From contig CAMYJV010000028.1 of NCBI GenBank assembly GCA_947258805.1, positions 1 through 17,868 on the forward strand: 17,868 nucleotides of DNA. The letters are read 5' to 3'. Each line of letters opens with the position of its first letter. The first letter of the stretch is position 1. Made by a program: the position numbers and the translations under genes. A model generated the notes under the pieces. The model searched no databases. It was not told the DNA's origin and saw nothing but the letters and a program-made list of their open reading frames with translations. Below, piece by piece: positions 6,310 through 14,249 of this stretch. This DNA is from an uncultured Gammaproteobacteria bacterium. Lineage in GTDB: Bacteria > Pseudomonadota > Gammaproteobacteria > GCA-2729495.

Positions 6310-8712
6310 GCGGTAGAGGTCTACCCCGTTGCGAATGACCCGCGGCAGGAATGCCTGCTGCCTGAAGCGGTGCATCAGGGTGTAGAGCGGCAAGCGATAG
6401 ACCATGAGATAGCGCAACGAGAACACGAAACCCTGCACCCACTCGCGGCGGTCGATGGCGACTCCGGCGGCTGACTCCAACGCCGCGCGGTGCCACTCCA
6501 GAACGCGGGACAGCGTTTGTAAATCGCAGCCCGGGGCCAGCACGAAGCACAGCAGCTCGGCCAGGTCGTGCTGCGGTACGCCCATCGTGGCCAGCTCCCA
6601 GTCCAGGATGCCGGCAGACACACCTGCCCCGTTTGCGCGCAGCACCAGGTTGCGGGGATTGAAGTCATTGTGGACGAGGGTCTGGGGCAGCGCCCGCAGG
6701 GCCGGCCACCAGTCGCCGAGACTCGCAATCAGCCGCCGTTGCAGCGGCAGCAGCGGCGCGGCGAGCCAGGGCGAGAAATAGCGATTGCCGTGTTCCGCCA
6801 GGCTGTGCCACAACGGCGCCATCTCCAGCATGCGCGTGGTATCGGGTGGCGGCACCACCCACGGCAGGCCACGCAGTGTCGCGTCGCGCTGATACCAGAT
6901 GGCATGCACGTCGGCGAGCCCACGCAGTACCCCGCTGAGTTGCCTGGGTGTCCATGCCGTCGTCGCGGCGTCCACCGTCTCCGCAGCGGGCCAATACTCC
7001 ATAGCCACCGACCAGGTGCCGCTGCATGAATCCCGGTGGGTGCCGAAGACTGCCGGCATGTGCCGTTGCAGCCGCGGCTCCGGCAACTCATACAGGGCCA
7101 GCTCCCGTTCGTGACAACCGGCCAGCCCGAGGTCGCGCTTGAAGCGCTCGCAGTGCGCGCCCAGTTCCGCATCGCAAAGCGTCGCCACTTGCACCAGCAC
7201 GTCTTCCATTAACGTGTCGGCGGGCTTCGATTTCAGCAGCACGCCGAGGGTCCGGGTGCTGCCGGCGACCGCATCCCGGACGGTGATGTCGTAGCGCCGG
7301 ATGCCAATGTGCCCGCCGAGCCTGGCCGACGTGACTTCGTTGAAGATACCGTTGACCGACGCGAACGGCTGTTCGCGAACATCCAGCAGCGTGAGTTGCC
7401 GATCTTGCAGTTGCTCGCCGATGGCCTCTTGCAGTGTCGAACTCGCCGCGCGGCCCTGGCCAACAGCAGCACGCTGGCGCGCGGGTCGCGGCACCACACC
7501 CATGGCGGCGTAATGCGCCAGGTAGCGCTCCATCAGCATCACGTCTAACGGGGGCGCCTCGACACCGAGAGTGGCCAGCGTTTGCCGCGTGACGTCGTTG
7601 CGCACCCGCTGCTGGGCGTTGCCAAGGTAAGTGGCATAGGGTGCCGGGCCGGGAAAGCGCTGCGACGCCGCGCCGAAAAAACGCCGGTAACCAAACAGCA
7701 CCGGGGGTGACGTCGCCCGCTCGAAGGTCCGCTGCAACCACTCCTGGTGCGGCACCAGGCGCACCGGGTAGCCGTACAGGTTCATCCACAGCACGACTTC
7801 GCGCCAGTGGCGACTGTGGTCGTTGAAAAGATTCAGCACCTCCCAGTCTGGGCGGACCGACGCGCCGAGCGTGACCAGCACCCGGGCCACGTAGTCCACC
7901 GGGACACAGTCCAGCCGCCAGTCGGAATCGATGGCCGCACCCGAGACCACGCACCCCTGGATCAGCGCGCTGATGAGATCGTCCGGATTGGCGTCACCGC
8001 TGAGGCTGTCACCGGAAATCAGGGCCGGCCGGACTATGGATACGGGCACGCCCCGCTCGGCCGCGCGCCTTAGCAGGCTTTCCGCGACGCACTTCGACTG
8101 GGCATAGGGCAGCGGCATCTGCTCCACGTACGGGAGCATGTCGGTGCCTTCATGGATGGTAGCCGGACCCGGTGTGGCAAAGCACACCGAGATGGTGGAC
8201 ACAAAGTTCACCCGCTTCAGCGGGCCGCTGCAGGCGAGGCGGATCAGCTCCAGCGTGCCCAGCACGTTGCTGGCACGCAAGCGCCGATAGCCCCGCGACC
8301 AGCTGACGTCGGCAGCGCAGTGATAGATCCCACCAACCTGCCTGGCCAGCCCTTGGTAGGCCTCGTCATCCAGGCCGAGTTGCGGTTGTTCGATGGCGCC
8401 GGCCAGCACCTGCAACCGGTGCTGGTAGCGCGACCAATCGACGCGTGCCGTGGCGAGGGACAGCCGCAGCCGCTCGCGTGCCTGCGCCACGCTGGCGGCT
8501 CGCACCAGGCAGACGATGTCGAGGCCGGGCCGCTCGAGCAGCTCGCGCACGATGTAGCGGCCCAGGAAGCCGGTCGCTCCTGTCACCAGCACCGCATGGC
8601 CGGCAACCGCCGACTCACCCCCGGGAAAGACATCACCGGGCAGCAGCGCATCGCTGTGCATCAGCTCCGCCAGCTTGGGTGCGGTGGTCACTTCAGGCGC
8701 CACGGTATTCAT
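6151..8712 (-). CDS. Thioester reductase-like / APH-type kinase fusion
   Basis: An 853-residue two-part protein. Residues about 38-400 form an extended short-chain dehydrogenase of the thioester-reductase/male-sterility type: GATGFLG nucleotide loop (45-51), catalytic Ser region FVSTISV (170-176) and YAQSK (203-207). Such domains reduce carrier- or CoA-bound acyl thioesters to aldehydes or alcohols using NAD(P)H. Residues about 440-805 resemble aminoglycoside phosphotransferases/small-molecule kinases: a lysine-bearing strand LLKSKP (492-497), the catalytic loop HNDFNPRN (681-688), and metal-binding Asp704 in ILDWE. Both active sites look intact. There is no adenylation or carrier domain. It is the last gene of the seven-gene operon and overlaps the acyltransferase gene by 20 bases. 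The final ~50 residues are antisense to the phosphatidyltransferase gene and look unconserved. One reading is that it reduces an acyl thioester and phosphorylates the product; that is inference. Confidence 0.88.
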   Translation of the reverse strand: MNTVAPEVTTAPKLAELMHSDALLPGDVFPGGESAVAGHAVLVTGATGFLGRYIVRELLERPGLDIVCLVRAASVAQARERLRLSLATARVDWSRYQHRLQVLAGAIEQPQLGLDDEAYQGLARQVGGIYHCAADVSWSRGYRRLRASNVLGTLELIRLACSGPLKRVNFVSTISVCFATPGPATIHEGTDMLPYVEQMPLPYAQSKCVAESLLRRAAERGVPVSIVRPALISGDSLSGDANPDDLISALIQGCVVSGAAIDSDWRLDCVPVDYVARVLVTLGASVRPDWEVLNLFNDHSRHWREVVLWMNLYGYPVRLVPHQEWLQRTFERATSPPVLFGYRRFFGAASQRFPGPAPYATYLGNAQQRVRNDVTRQTLATLGVEAPPLDVMLMERYLAHYAAMGVVPRPARQRAAVGQGRAASSTLQEAIGEQLQDRQLTLLDVREQPFASVNGIFNEVTSARLGGHIGIRRYDITVRDAVAGSTRTLGVLLKSKPADTLMEDVLVQVATLCDAELGAHCERFKRDLGLAGCHERELALYELPEPRLQRHMPAVFGTHRDSCSGTWSVAMEYWPAAETVDAATTAWTPRQLSGVLRGLADVHAIWYQRDATLRGLPWVVPPPDTTRMLEMAPLWHSLAEHGNRYFSPWLAAPLLPLQRRLIASLGDWWPALRALPQTLVHNDFNPRNLVLRANGAGVSAGILDWELATMGVPQHDLAELLCFVLAPGCDLQTLSRVLEWHRAALESAAGVAIDRREWVQGFVFSLRYLMVYRLPLYTLMHRFRQQAFLPRVIRNGVDLYRLSSELAGRPAQHADQQSARHNEYRGNELVLRPDPQRAAYVEADDVRDVRNIQ

Positions 8713-9439
8713 GGTTCCAGGTCACAAACTGTTGGCGAACCCGCTCCTTGTTGGCCACCAGGTCAGCCAGTTGCCAGGCGCGGGTCTCGATGGCCGGCTT
8801 GAAATACACGTCCACCTGGCCGGGTTGCGCGCAGTAGCCCATGCCGGGATCCACCGCCGGGGGCGTGTAGATGAAGAACGGTACGATGGGTGCGCCGAGA
8901 CTGGTGGCCAGGTGGAAGGCACCCTTGTTGAAGGCACCCACCTCGCCCGTCGTGATGCGCTGACCCTCGGGACTCAGGTACACCGACTCACTGGTCCGCC
9001 GCAAAACGCGCTCGGCGCGCTGGAAGATGGCCACGCGACGCTCGGGGAACGACTGCGGCACGGTCCAGAAGATCCCGGTCAGGTAACCGATCAGGCCCAG
9101 CGGCAGGAACTTGCGAAGGAAACCGGACAGGAAGAAGCGAGCGTTGGGCAACCCCAGCGCGATGAGCACGAACACGTCCAGGCTCGAGGTGTGATTCGAG
9201 ATGTAGACCCGCTGCTCGCCCGTATCCGGCGGCTGATCGTGCACGACCACCCGAATGCCCCAGAGCCGGAGCATCCACCGGCCCAGCGGCGCGGCCATGC
9301 CCTCGGTGTAGAAGCGCCGCGCCTGAAAGGCGGTTACCAGGGCAACCGCCAGCATGGCCAGGGAACCCACGACCATCAAGGCGAACGTGGCGGCCATCTT
9401 CAGCCGGCAACTCCAGGGCGCGGTTGCGTTGCCGTTCAT
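8693..9439 (-). CDS. PlsC-type 1-acylglycerol-3-phosphate acyltransferase family protein
   Basis: A 248-residue acyltransferase with one N-terminal membrane segment (about 16-38). It shows the family motifs NHTSSLD (82-88, the catalytic H(x4)D with H83 and D88), SPEGQRI (156-162, in place of the usual FPEGTRS, keeping the key E and R), and the VPFF block (186-189). The family transfers fatty acyl groups from acyl-ACP or acyl-CoA to lysophosphatidate or similar acceptors at the inner membrane. Sitting inside a specialised operon, it more likely acylates an operon-specific intermediate than serving as the housekeeping enzyme. The ATG at 9439 overlaps the methyltransferase stop (ATGA, 9436-9439), and its own end overlaps the reductase-kinase start by 20 bases. 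Confidence 0.92.
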   Translation of the reverse strand: MNGNATAPWSCRLKMAATFALMVVGSLAMLAVALVTAFQARRFYTEGMAAPLGRWMLRLWGIRVVVHDQPPDTGEQRVYISNHTSSLDVFVLIALGLPNARFFLSGFLRKFLPLGLIGYLTGIFWTVPQSFPERRVAIFQRAERVLRRTSESVYLSPEGQRITTGEVGAFNKGAFHLATSLGAPIVPFFIYTPPAVDPGMGYCAQPGQVDVYFKPAIETRAWQLADLVANKERVRQQFVTWNHEYRGA

Positions 9440-10398
9440 GCGCCCCCCGGACGGCGGCAGACGACGGTCTGCATGGCCAGGTTTAGATGCCGCTCGAACA
9501 GTAGCAGAGGAAACAACAGCAACTGCCCCAGGAAATAGGGATAGATCGCCCTGGACAGATTCAGGCCGCGGCCTTTCAGCAGCTTGAAGGCGGCGCCCGC
9601 GAACAGGTAGAAGTAGGCGGGGAAGGCGCCGTAGGGCAGATAGTCCACCACCTCCAGGCCCGCCTTCGCCACCATGTCCAGCAGTGTCTTGCGGCTGTAG
9701 AGCGCGGTGTGTTGCGGCGCCTGCAGCCCCGGCCAGCGTTCCTTGAAGAGCCGCCAGGAAACACTGTCCAGGCGCGGGACCTCGATGATCAGCCGGCCGT
9801 CGGGAGCCAGCAGTTCACGGGCGTGTTGCAATGTGCGGCCGGGATCGTAATCGTGCTCCAGGAAGTGCCACATGGTGATGAGATCGAAACGGCGGCCCGT
9901 GAACGGCTGCTCGTAGAACAGGCCCAGGTGGAAATCGATGTGCGCGAAGGCCGGCAGATGTGTCAAGTCCTTGAAGTCGACGCCGCTGACCGTTGCGCCG
10001 CGGGTCGCGTGCAGCCCCTCGAGGAACGTGCCGGCGCCGCAACCGACGTCGAGCACCCGGGAGCGAGGCGCCACGTTGACGAAGCGCTCGACTAACGCCA
10101 GCTTGTCGCGGTCGTGCTTGCCCATGGCCCACTCGTAAAGCGGCGTCAGGGGGCCCCAGTCCGTTTTCTTGCGATGGGCGATGTACTCGTCGTCGTAATA
10201 GGCGCCGATGAAGTCGAGCTTCAGTCGCGGGTTCTGATACGCGAGCCCGCAGTCCTGGCAGACGACGAAGGTGAAGGCGCCGGGCTTGCCGGTCAGATCG
10301 TCCTCGCCGACGACCAACGGCAGCGCGTGGCTGGCGCCGCAGCTGTAACAGGCCACGGTTTCGAACTGCTCCGAACCAGGAGGGGGCATGGCCGTCAT
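9436..10398 (-). CDS. Class I SAM-dependent methyltransferase with N-terminal Cys4 zinc motif
   Basis: A 320-residue protein. Two CxxC pairs at C17/C20 and C47/C50 form a probable zinc ribbon, followed by a Rossmann methyltransferase with DVGCGAG (117-123), the acidic GVDF at 139-142, FLEHDYDPG (179-187) and EVPR (206-209). This layout is shared by many methyltransferases of natural-product and cell-envelope clusters (Methyltransf_23/13-like). The C-terminal third is hydrophobic (about 259-300), so it may associate with membrane. I chose the ATG at 10398 because it overlaps the UbiA stop (ATGA, 10395-10398). The open frame continues upstream to 10695, but that part has Arg/Ala-rich shadow composition opposite the UbiA frame. 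The substrate is unknown; the operon suggests a lipid or quinone-like acceptor. Confidence 0.88.
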   Translation of the reverse strand: MTAMPPPGSEQFETVACYSCGASHALPLVVGEDDLTGKPGAFTFVVCQDCGLAYQNPRLKLDFIGAYYDDEYIAHRKKTDWGPLTPLYEWAMGKHDRDKLALVERFVNVAPRSRVLDVGCGAGTFLEGLHATRGATVSGVDFKDLTHLPAFAHIDFHLGLFYEQPFTGRRFDLITMWHFLEHDYDPGRTLQHARELLAPDGRLIIEVPRLDSVSWRLFKERWPGLQAPQHTALYSRKTLLDMVAKAGLEVVDYLPYGAFPAYFYLFAGAAFKLLKGRGLNLSRAIYPYFLGQLLLFPLLLFERHLNLAMQTVVCRRPGGA

Positions 10399-11051
10399 AA
10401 CGCTTCGCCCCCGGTTAGAAACAGCCCGGCGATGATCACCACGCCGAAGGCAATGCCCAGCAGTACCTGCTGCCAGGGTGCGGTGCGGAGTTCGCCGTCG
10501 TCGCGCCATTCGTAGACCAGCAGCGCGGCATAAAGACCGAGCCCGGCGAGCCACGCCCGGCTCGACGGCCCCGCGCCGGCCAGGTACACCAGCACCGGGT
10601 ACTTGACCAGGACCAGGCCGGCGCGCACGGCGCGCGGCACGCGCGTTCCGAGCCTGCTGTGATAGAGCAGGCCCAGCCCCGCCAGCAGCGCGCAATACAC
10701 CGCGACGCGCCGGCTATCGTCGAGCAACATGACTGCCATCAGCGGCAGCCCGATGGCGACGGCCGCCATGAACGGCAGCACGCCGGCGCTCTGCACCAAC
10801 ACGCGCTGCGGGTGTTTGGCGCGATCGTGATCGAGATCCGCCAGGTCATCCCACAGCCGCAGCAAGCCCATTGCCAGCGCGAGGAACAGCGCGGGTGCGA
10901 CGAGACGGTTGGCATCCGGCAGCGGCTCGGCAGCCCACAGGGTTGCCGCGAGCAGCGCCCACAGCGCGGCGATTCGCCAGCGCAACAGGCGGCTGCGCGA
11001 ATACTGGACCGCGTCAGCGACCGTTGAGTTCGACAAGGCCGTGGTCTCCAT
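10395..11051 (-). CDS. UbiA-type prenyltransferase superfamily protein (short)
   Basis: A 218-residue multispanning protein, shorter than the 280-300 residues usual for UbiA. It carries an Asp-rich first motif WDDLADLDHDRAKHPQR (67-83, with D68, D69, D72, D74 and D76), matching the UbiA NDxxDxxxD site plus the downstream basic residues. A weaker second motif, YEWRDD (180-185), follows. UbiA enzymes transfer prenyl groups from a diphosphate to aromatic or glycerol-phosphate acceptors; the archaeal ether-lipid enzyme DGGGP synthase is one. The second site is poorer than usual, so activity is not assured. The ATG at 11051 overlaps the preceding PEP-synthase-like gene by 38 bases, and the stop overlaps the methyltransferase start by 4. 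Confidence 0.8.
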   Translation of the reverse strand: METTALSNSTVADAVQYSRSRLLRWRIAALWALLAATLWAAEPLPDANRLVAPALFLALAMGLLRLWDDLADLDHDRAKHPQRVLVQSAGVLPFMAAVAIGLPLMAVMLLDDSRRVAVYCALLAGLGLLYHSRLGTRVPRAVRAGLVLVKYPVLVYLAGAGPSSRAWLAGLGLYAALLVYEWRDDGELRTAPWQQVLLGIAFGVVIIAGLFLTGGEAL

Positions 11052-13653
11052 CTACGCGGACGTGATCGCCGTCGTGAATCAACTGCGTGGCTTGCGGCAC
11101 GCCGACGACGGCGGGAATGCCGTACTCGCGGGCGATGATCGCGCCGTGGGACAACATGCCGCCGCGCTCGATCACCAGACCACGCACCAGGAAAAACACT
11201 GTTGCCCAACCGGGGTCGGTCTGGCGCGTGACCAGGATCTGTCCGGCCTGCACACGATCAGCGTGGGCCACATCGAGCACCACCGCGGCGTCCCCCGTGG
11301 CCGAACCGCCGCAGGCGCTGTGGCCCCTGAGCAGATGTTCGGGCGCCGCGCCGGTCAGCTCTTGCGGGCTGGTGGCTGTGGGCTGCCATTGTTCACCTTC
11401 GGCCAGCACCAGCCGGTCCGGTGGCTGCAGCGTTTGAAATGTCGCCTGCGCGGCGCGCCGCGACTCGATCAGCGTGGCCACGTCGGCGATGCTGCCGGCG
11501 GCCACGCGCTGCACTTCGTCAACCTTGAGCAGAAACACCTCGTCGCGTTGTTGCAGCAGGCCGCGCGCCACCAGCCGATCGCCCAACTGCAGCGCAATGT
11601 GCCGCAGGCGGGTGTACAGCAGCGCCTGCTTCATCCGCGCCCGTTCGCGGAGCTTGATGGCGCCCTGGGTGCCGGCGAGCAGGATGCGAAAGCGGCTCGC
11701 CCGGCTCAACAGCGGCACCCACCGCCACGCCCCCGGCGACAGCTGCGCCGCCGTCGCCGCCGTCGTCGCTTCCCGCTCGCGGCGCTGGGCCGCGGTCAGT
11801 TCATGGGGACTCAAAGTGTCGGTGGCTGCATAGCTTTGCAGCAGGCGCAGCACCGGCAACGGATCTTCCTGTGGCGTGGGGGCTGTCAGCATCAGCTCCC
11901 CGGAGGAGCGGAAGCCCCAGGTTTCGAGGTAGTGATTAAAGGCCCGGCCGAAGTCCGGGAAGCGCTGGTCTTCGAGCTGCGCGAGGAGTTCCGCGGCACT
12001 GGCGTCTGCGACGACGGCCCGGAGTGCCGGGTCTTGCTGCACCTGGCGCGAGAGCTCCCAGAGCCGCGTGACCGGCTCGGCACTGGCCAGCTGCGGCAGA
12101 CCTTTCAACAGGTTGTTGTGCAGTGCCTCCTGGTCGCTGCCGGCGAGGCTGTGCGCAAGCTGCGCCTTCAGAAGCCCGTAACAGACCATGGCCGCAGTGT
12201 CGGCGAGGGCCGCGTCGTTCCATTGGCACAGGCGAATGTTCAGAAACGCGCGCAGGTCTGCGCACAGTGCCTCGGCGGACTTGCCGGCGAGCAGACGCGG
12301 CTGGGTGCCAGCGGCGAACTGATCCACCCGCTTTTCAAAGCTGCGCACGCGTGGCTGGATGAACAGGTACTGCCACACGATGGCGCCGGCAATTCGCACG
12401 GTCTCGACGGCCCTGGCGAATACGCCGAGGGGTACCGGCGGCGGCGCCGGTATGGCCTCGGCGCCGACGAACAGGTTGAAGTAGTCCACCAGCCGGCGCC
12501 CGGCGGGCATCAGCTGCAACAGCGCGTGAATATTGCTCAGGTTGTAGTACAGCCGCCCGCCCTGCAGGCCGACGACTTGTTCGACGGGCGCGGCCATCGC
12601 CGCGATCCGCCGCCGCGACAGACCGAAGCCCAGCCCGAGGTTTTTAAAATAAGCGCTGTAACCCGGTTGGACGATGGAGTACAGAAACGGCGACACCGGC
12701 TCGGGAAAGTTCTCGGCGATGTTGGCGTTGGACCAGTGGACCCGCGGCCGGGTGGTGGCCGCTGCCACCCGGCTGGCCGGTCGCGCCTGCACGATGACGG
12801 GCTGGTCGGCCGCGTCGATGCACCACTCCATGTCCTGGGCAAGGCCGACGTCCGTTTCGAGTTCGCGCGCCAACCGCGCGATGGCCTGGACTGCCCTCAT
12901 CGCCTGGTGGTCGAGGGCGTCCGCATCGTCAGCAGCAAAGTCCACCGTAACTGCCAGGTCGTTGCGGTTCACGTGCAGGCGGCTGGGCGTGACCCGGCCC
13001 CCGACGACGTTCTCGCCAAGGCCGGCGCAGTACTCCACGAGCATTGCATCCGGGTGCCGGCCCGACGGATCGCGCGTAAAGAGCACACCCGACAGCCGCG
13101 CGTCTACCTGCGGCTGAACCATGACACCCATTTGCCGAAGCCGGAGCTGGTGGTGGCGCGCATAGAGCAAGACGCGCAGCGAAAATATCGACGCCCACGT
13201 GGCTTTCACGGCGGCCTCGAGCGCAGCGGCATCGGTCACGTTCAGGTAGCTGTCGAGCTGCCCGGCAAAGGACATGCGGGCGCCATCCTCCCCAACGGCC
13301 GAGCTGCGCACGGCCAGCGGCCGGTGTTGCCACTCGCGGCGCCAGGTGCCGGTCAACTCCTTCGACAGCACTGGATCGAGTTCGGTACCGGCGATGCGCT
13401 CGCGGATCGCGGCGCTCGCCGTTTTGATTTGGCTGTCCGGCAGCTCGTCCAGCTGCTGGCACAAGTCTTCGATGGCGGCGGTGACCTCCGCGCGCACCAG
13501 GTGCTGCTGGAATACAGGATCCGGAATGACGACACCCGACGGCGTTGGCCAACCGCGTTTTTTGAGCTGAGCGAGATTGAAGGCCTTGCTGCCGACGCCG
13601 GCGCTCGTTGTCACCAACGCCAGTTCGAGCAACAACTGGGGCGTAGCATTCAT
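11014..13653 (-). CDS. PEP synthase / rifampin phosphotransferase-like dikinase
   Basis: An 879-residue three-part enzyme. The N-terminal ATP-grasp domain (about 1-300) has GSKAFNLAQL (21-30), AVRSSAVGEDG (114-124) and SGVLFTRDPSG (188-198), ending in VQARP. The middle region opens HWSNANIAENFPEPVSPFLYS (306-326), which recalls the NVGEVxPxPxTPL pattern starting the substrate domain of rifampin phosphotransferase. The C-terminal swivelling domain carries the phosphohistidine site GGMLSHGAIIAREYGIPAVV (His836). Length and histidine position fit rifampin phosphotransferase better than PEP synthase, which has an extra PEP-binding barrel. Such enzymes split ATP into AMP and phosphate and pass the beta-phosphate to an alcohol. 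Here a lipid-pathway alcohol is more plausible than an antibiotic. Its ATG overlaps the CarS-like stop (ATGA, 13650-13653). Confidence 0.87.
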   Translation of the reverse strand: MNATPQLLLELALVTTSAGVGSKAFNLAQLKKRGWPTPSGVVIPDPVFQQHLVRAEVTAAIEDLCQQLDELPDSQIKTASAAIRERIAGTELDPVLSKELTGTWRREWQHRPLAVRSSAVGEDGARMSFAGQLDSYLNVTDAAALEAAVKATWASIFSLRVLLYARHHQLRLRQMGVMVQPQVDARLSGVLFTRDPSGRHPDAMLVEYCAGLGENVVGGRVTPSRLHVNRNDLAVTVDFAADDADALDHQAMRAVQAIARLARELETDVGLAQDMEWCIDAADQPVIVQARPASRVAAATTRPRVHWSNANIAENFPEPVSPFLYSIVQPGYSAYFKNLGLGFGLSRRRIAAMAAPVEQVVGLQGGRLYYNLSNIHALLQLMPAGRRLVDYFNLFVGAEAIPAPPPVPLGVFARAVETVRIAGAIVWQYLFIQPRVRSFEKRVDQFAAGTQPRLLAGKSAEALCADLRAFLNIRLCQWNDAALADTAAMVCYGLLKAQLAHSLAGSDQEALHNNLLKGLPQLASAEPVTRLWELSRQVQQDPALRAVVADASAAELLAQLEDQRFPDFGRAFNHYLETWGFRSSGELMLTAPTPQEDPLPVLRLLQSYAATDTLSPHELTAAQRREREATTAATAAQLSPGAWRWVPLLSRASRFRILLAGTQGAIKLRERARMKQALLYTRLRHIALQLGDRLVARGLLQQRDEVFLLKVDEVQRVAAGSIADVATLIESRRAAQATFQTLQPPDRLVLAEGEQWQPTATSPQELTGAAPEHLLRGHSACGGSATGDAAVVLDVAHADRVQAGQILVTRQTDPGWATVFFLVRGLVIERGGMLSHGAIIAREYGIPAVVGVPQATQLIHDGDHVRVDGDHGLVELNGR

Positions 13654-14249
13654 AGCGCGCGGGCCTTCACACCCAGCCGGTGGAGCAACGCGCTGAAGAG
13701 TGCGTGAACGCCGGGGCCGATCAGGAGAACCCAGAGCCAGGTCATGACGGGTGTGGGGACGAGCAGGCTCAGCACGATGAGTACGCCGAGTACGGAGTCA
13801 AAGCGATCGAGCAGCGGACACAGCACCCGCCCCCAGCCGCCGGCGGGTGAGCCGCCGGGCGCCACGCCAAGCTGCCGCTTGATGAATGAGTTCGGTAACT
13901 CCGCCAGCATGAAGACGAGCCCGGACGCCAGCCCCAGCAGTGCGTAGTGGCCAGCCGGGATGTCCCACATGCCGCGGGCCAGCCATTGCGGCAGCTCGGC
14001 GCGCAGAGCGCCGAACCCGGCGAAGCTGATGGCCGCAGCCACGGGCATGACCAACAGGCCGCGCAGGCGCTTGTTGTCGCCGAAGATACGCCGGCCGCGG
14101 AAAGTGTGGCCGAAGTCCAGCGGCTGCATGAACACGCCGCCGGTGGCCGACTTGAGCCACCAGACGTGTACCAGGCCCGCAGCGCTCATTGCCAGCAGCA
14201 GAAAGAGTGCGGTCGAGAATGCGTCCAGGCTGAAGCCGTTGTTAGTCAA
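13650..14249 (-). CDS. CarS-like (CDP-archaeol synthase/DUF46 family) membrane protein
   Basis: A 199-residue integral membrane protein with about five hydrophobic segments. It shows the CarS/DUF46 pattern GHTFRGRRIFGDNKRLRG (47-64), then ELPNSFIKRQLG (117-128) and LDRFDSVLG (147-155), comparable to the family's SxxKRxxG and DQxDxxxG blocks. CarS makes CDP-archaeol from CTP and an unsaturated archaetidic acid; it is distantly related to CdsA and to polyprenol kinases. In bacteria the substrate is unknown, but a CTP-dependent step on a lipid phosphate or alcohol is likely. The open frame begins at a TTG (14249-14247) overlapping the desaturase stop as TTGA, with GGGG 7 bases upstream. The first internal ATG (residue 21) would delete most of the first membrane helix, so I keep the TTG. 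Confidence 0.8.
   Translation of the reverse strand: MTNNGFSLDAFSTALFLLLAMSAAGLVHVWWLKSATGGVFMQPLDFGHTFRGRRIFGDNKRLRGLLVMPVAAAISFAGFGALRAELPQWLARGMWDIPAGHYALLGLASGLVFMLAELPNSFIKRQLGVAPGGSPAGGWGRVLCPLLDRFDSVLGVLIVLSLLVPTPVMTWLWVLLIGPGVHALFSALLHRLGVKARAL

Noticed and set aside
10399..10695. Upstream extension of the zinc-ribbon methyltransferase frame
   Set aside because: The added ~99 residues are Arg/Ala/Gly-rich and overlap the UbiA gene out of frame. The ATG at 10398 has the 4-base stop-start overlap typical of this operon.
10909..13707. A 932-residue open frame on the plus strand, longer than the gene opposite it
   Set aside because: It is antisense to the dikinase and UbiA genes, is rich in His, Gln, Arg and Gly, has no recognisable domain, and arises from GC-rich codon bias. 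The minus-strand frame carries clear ATP-grasp and phosphohistidine motifs.
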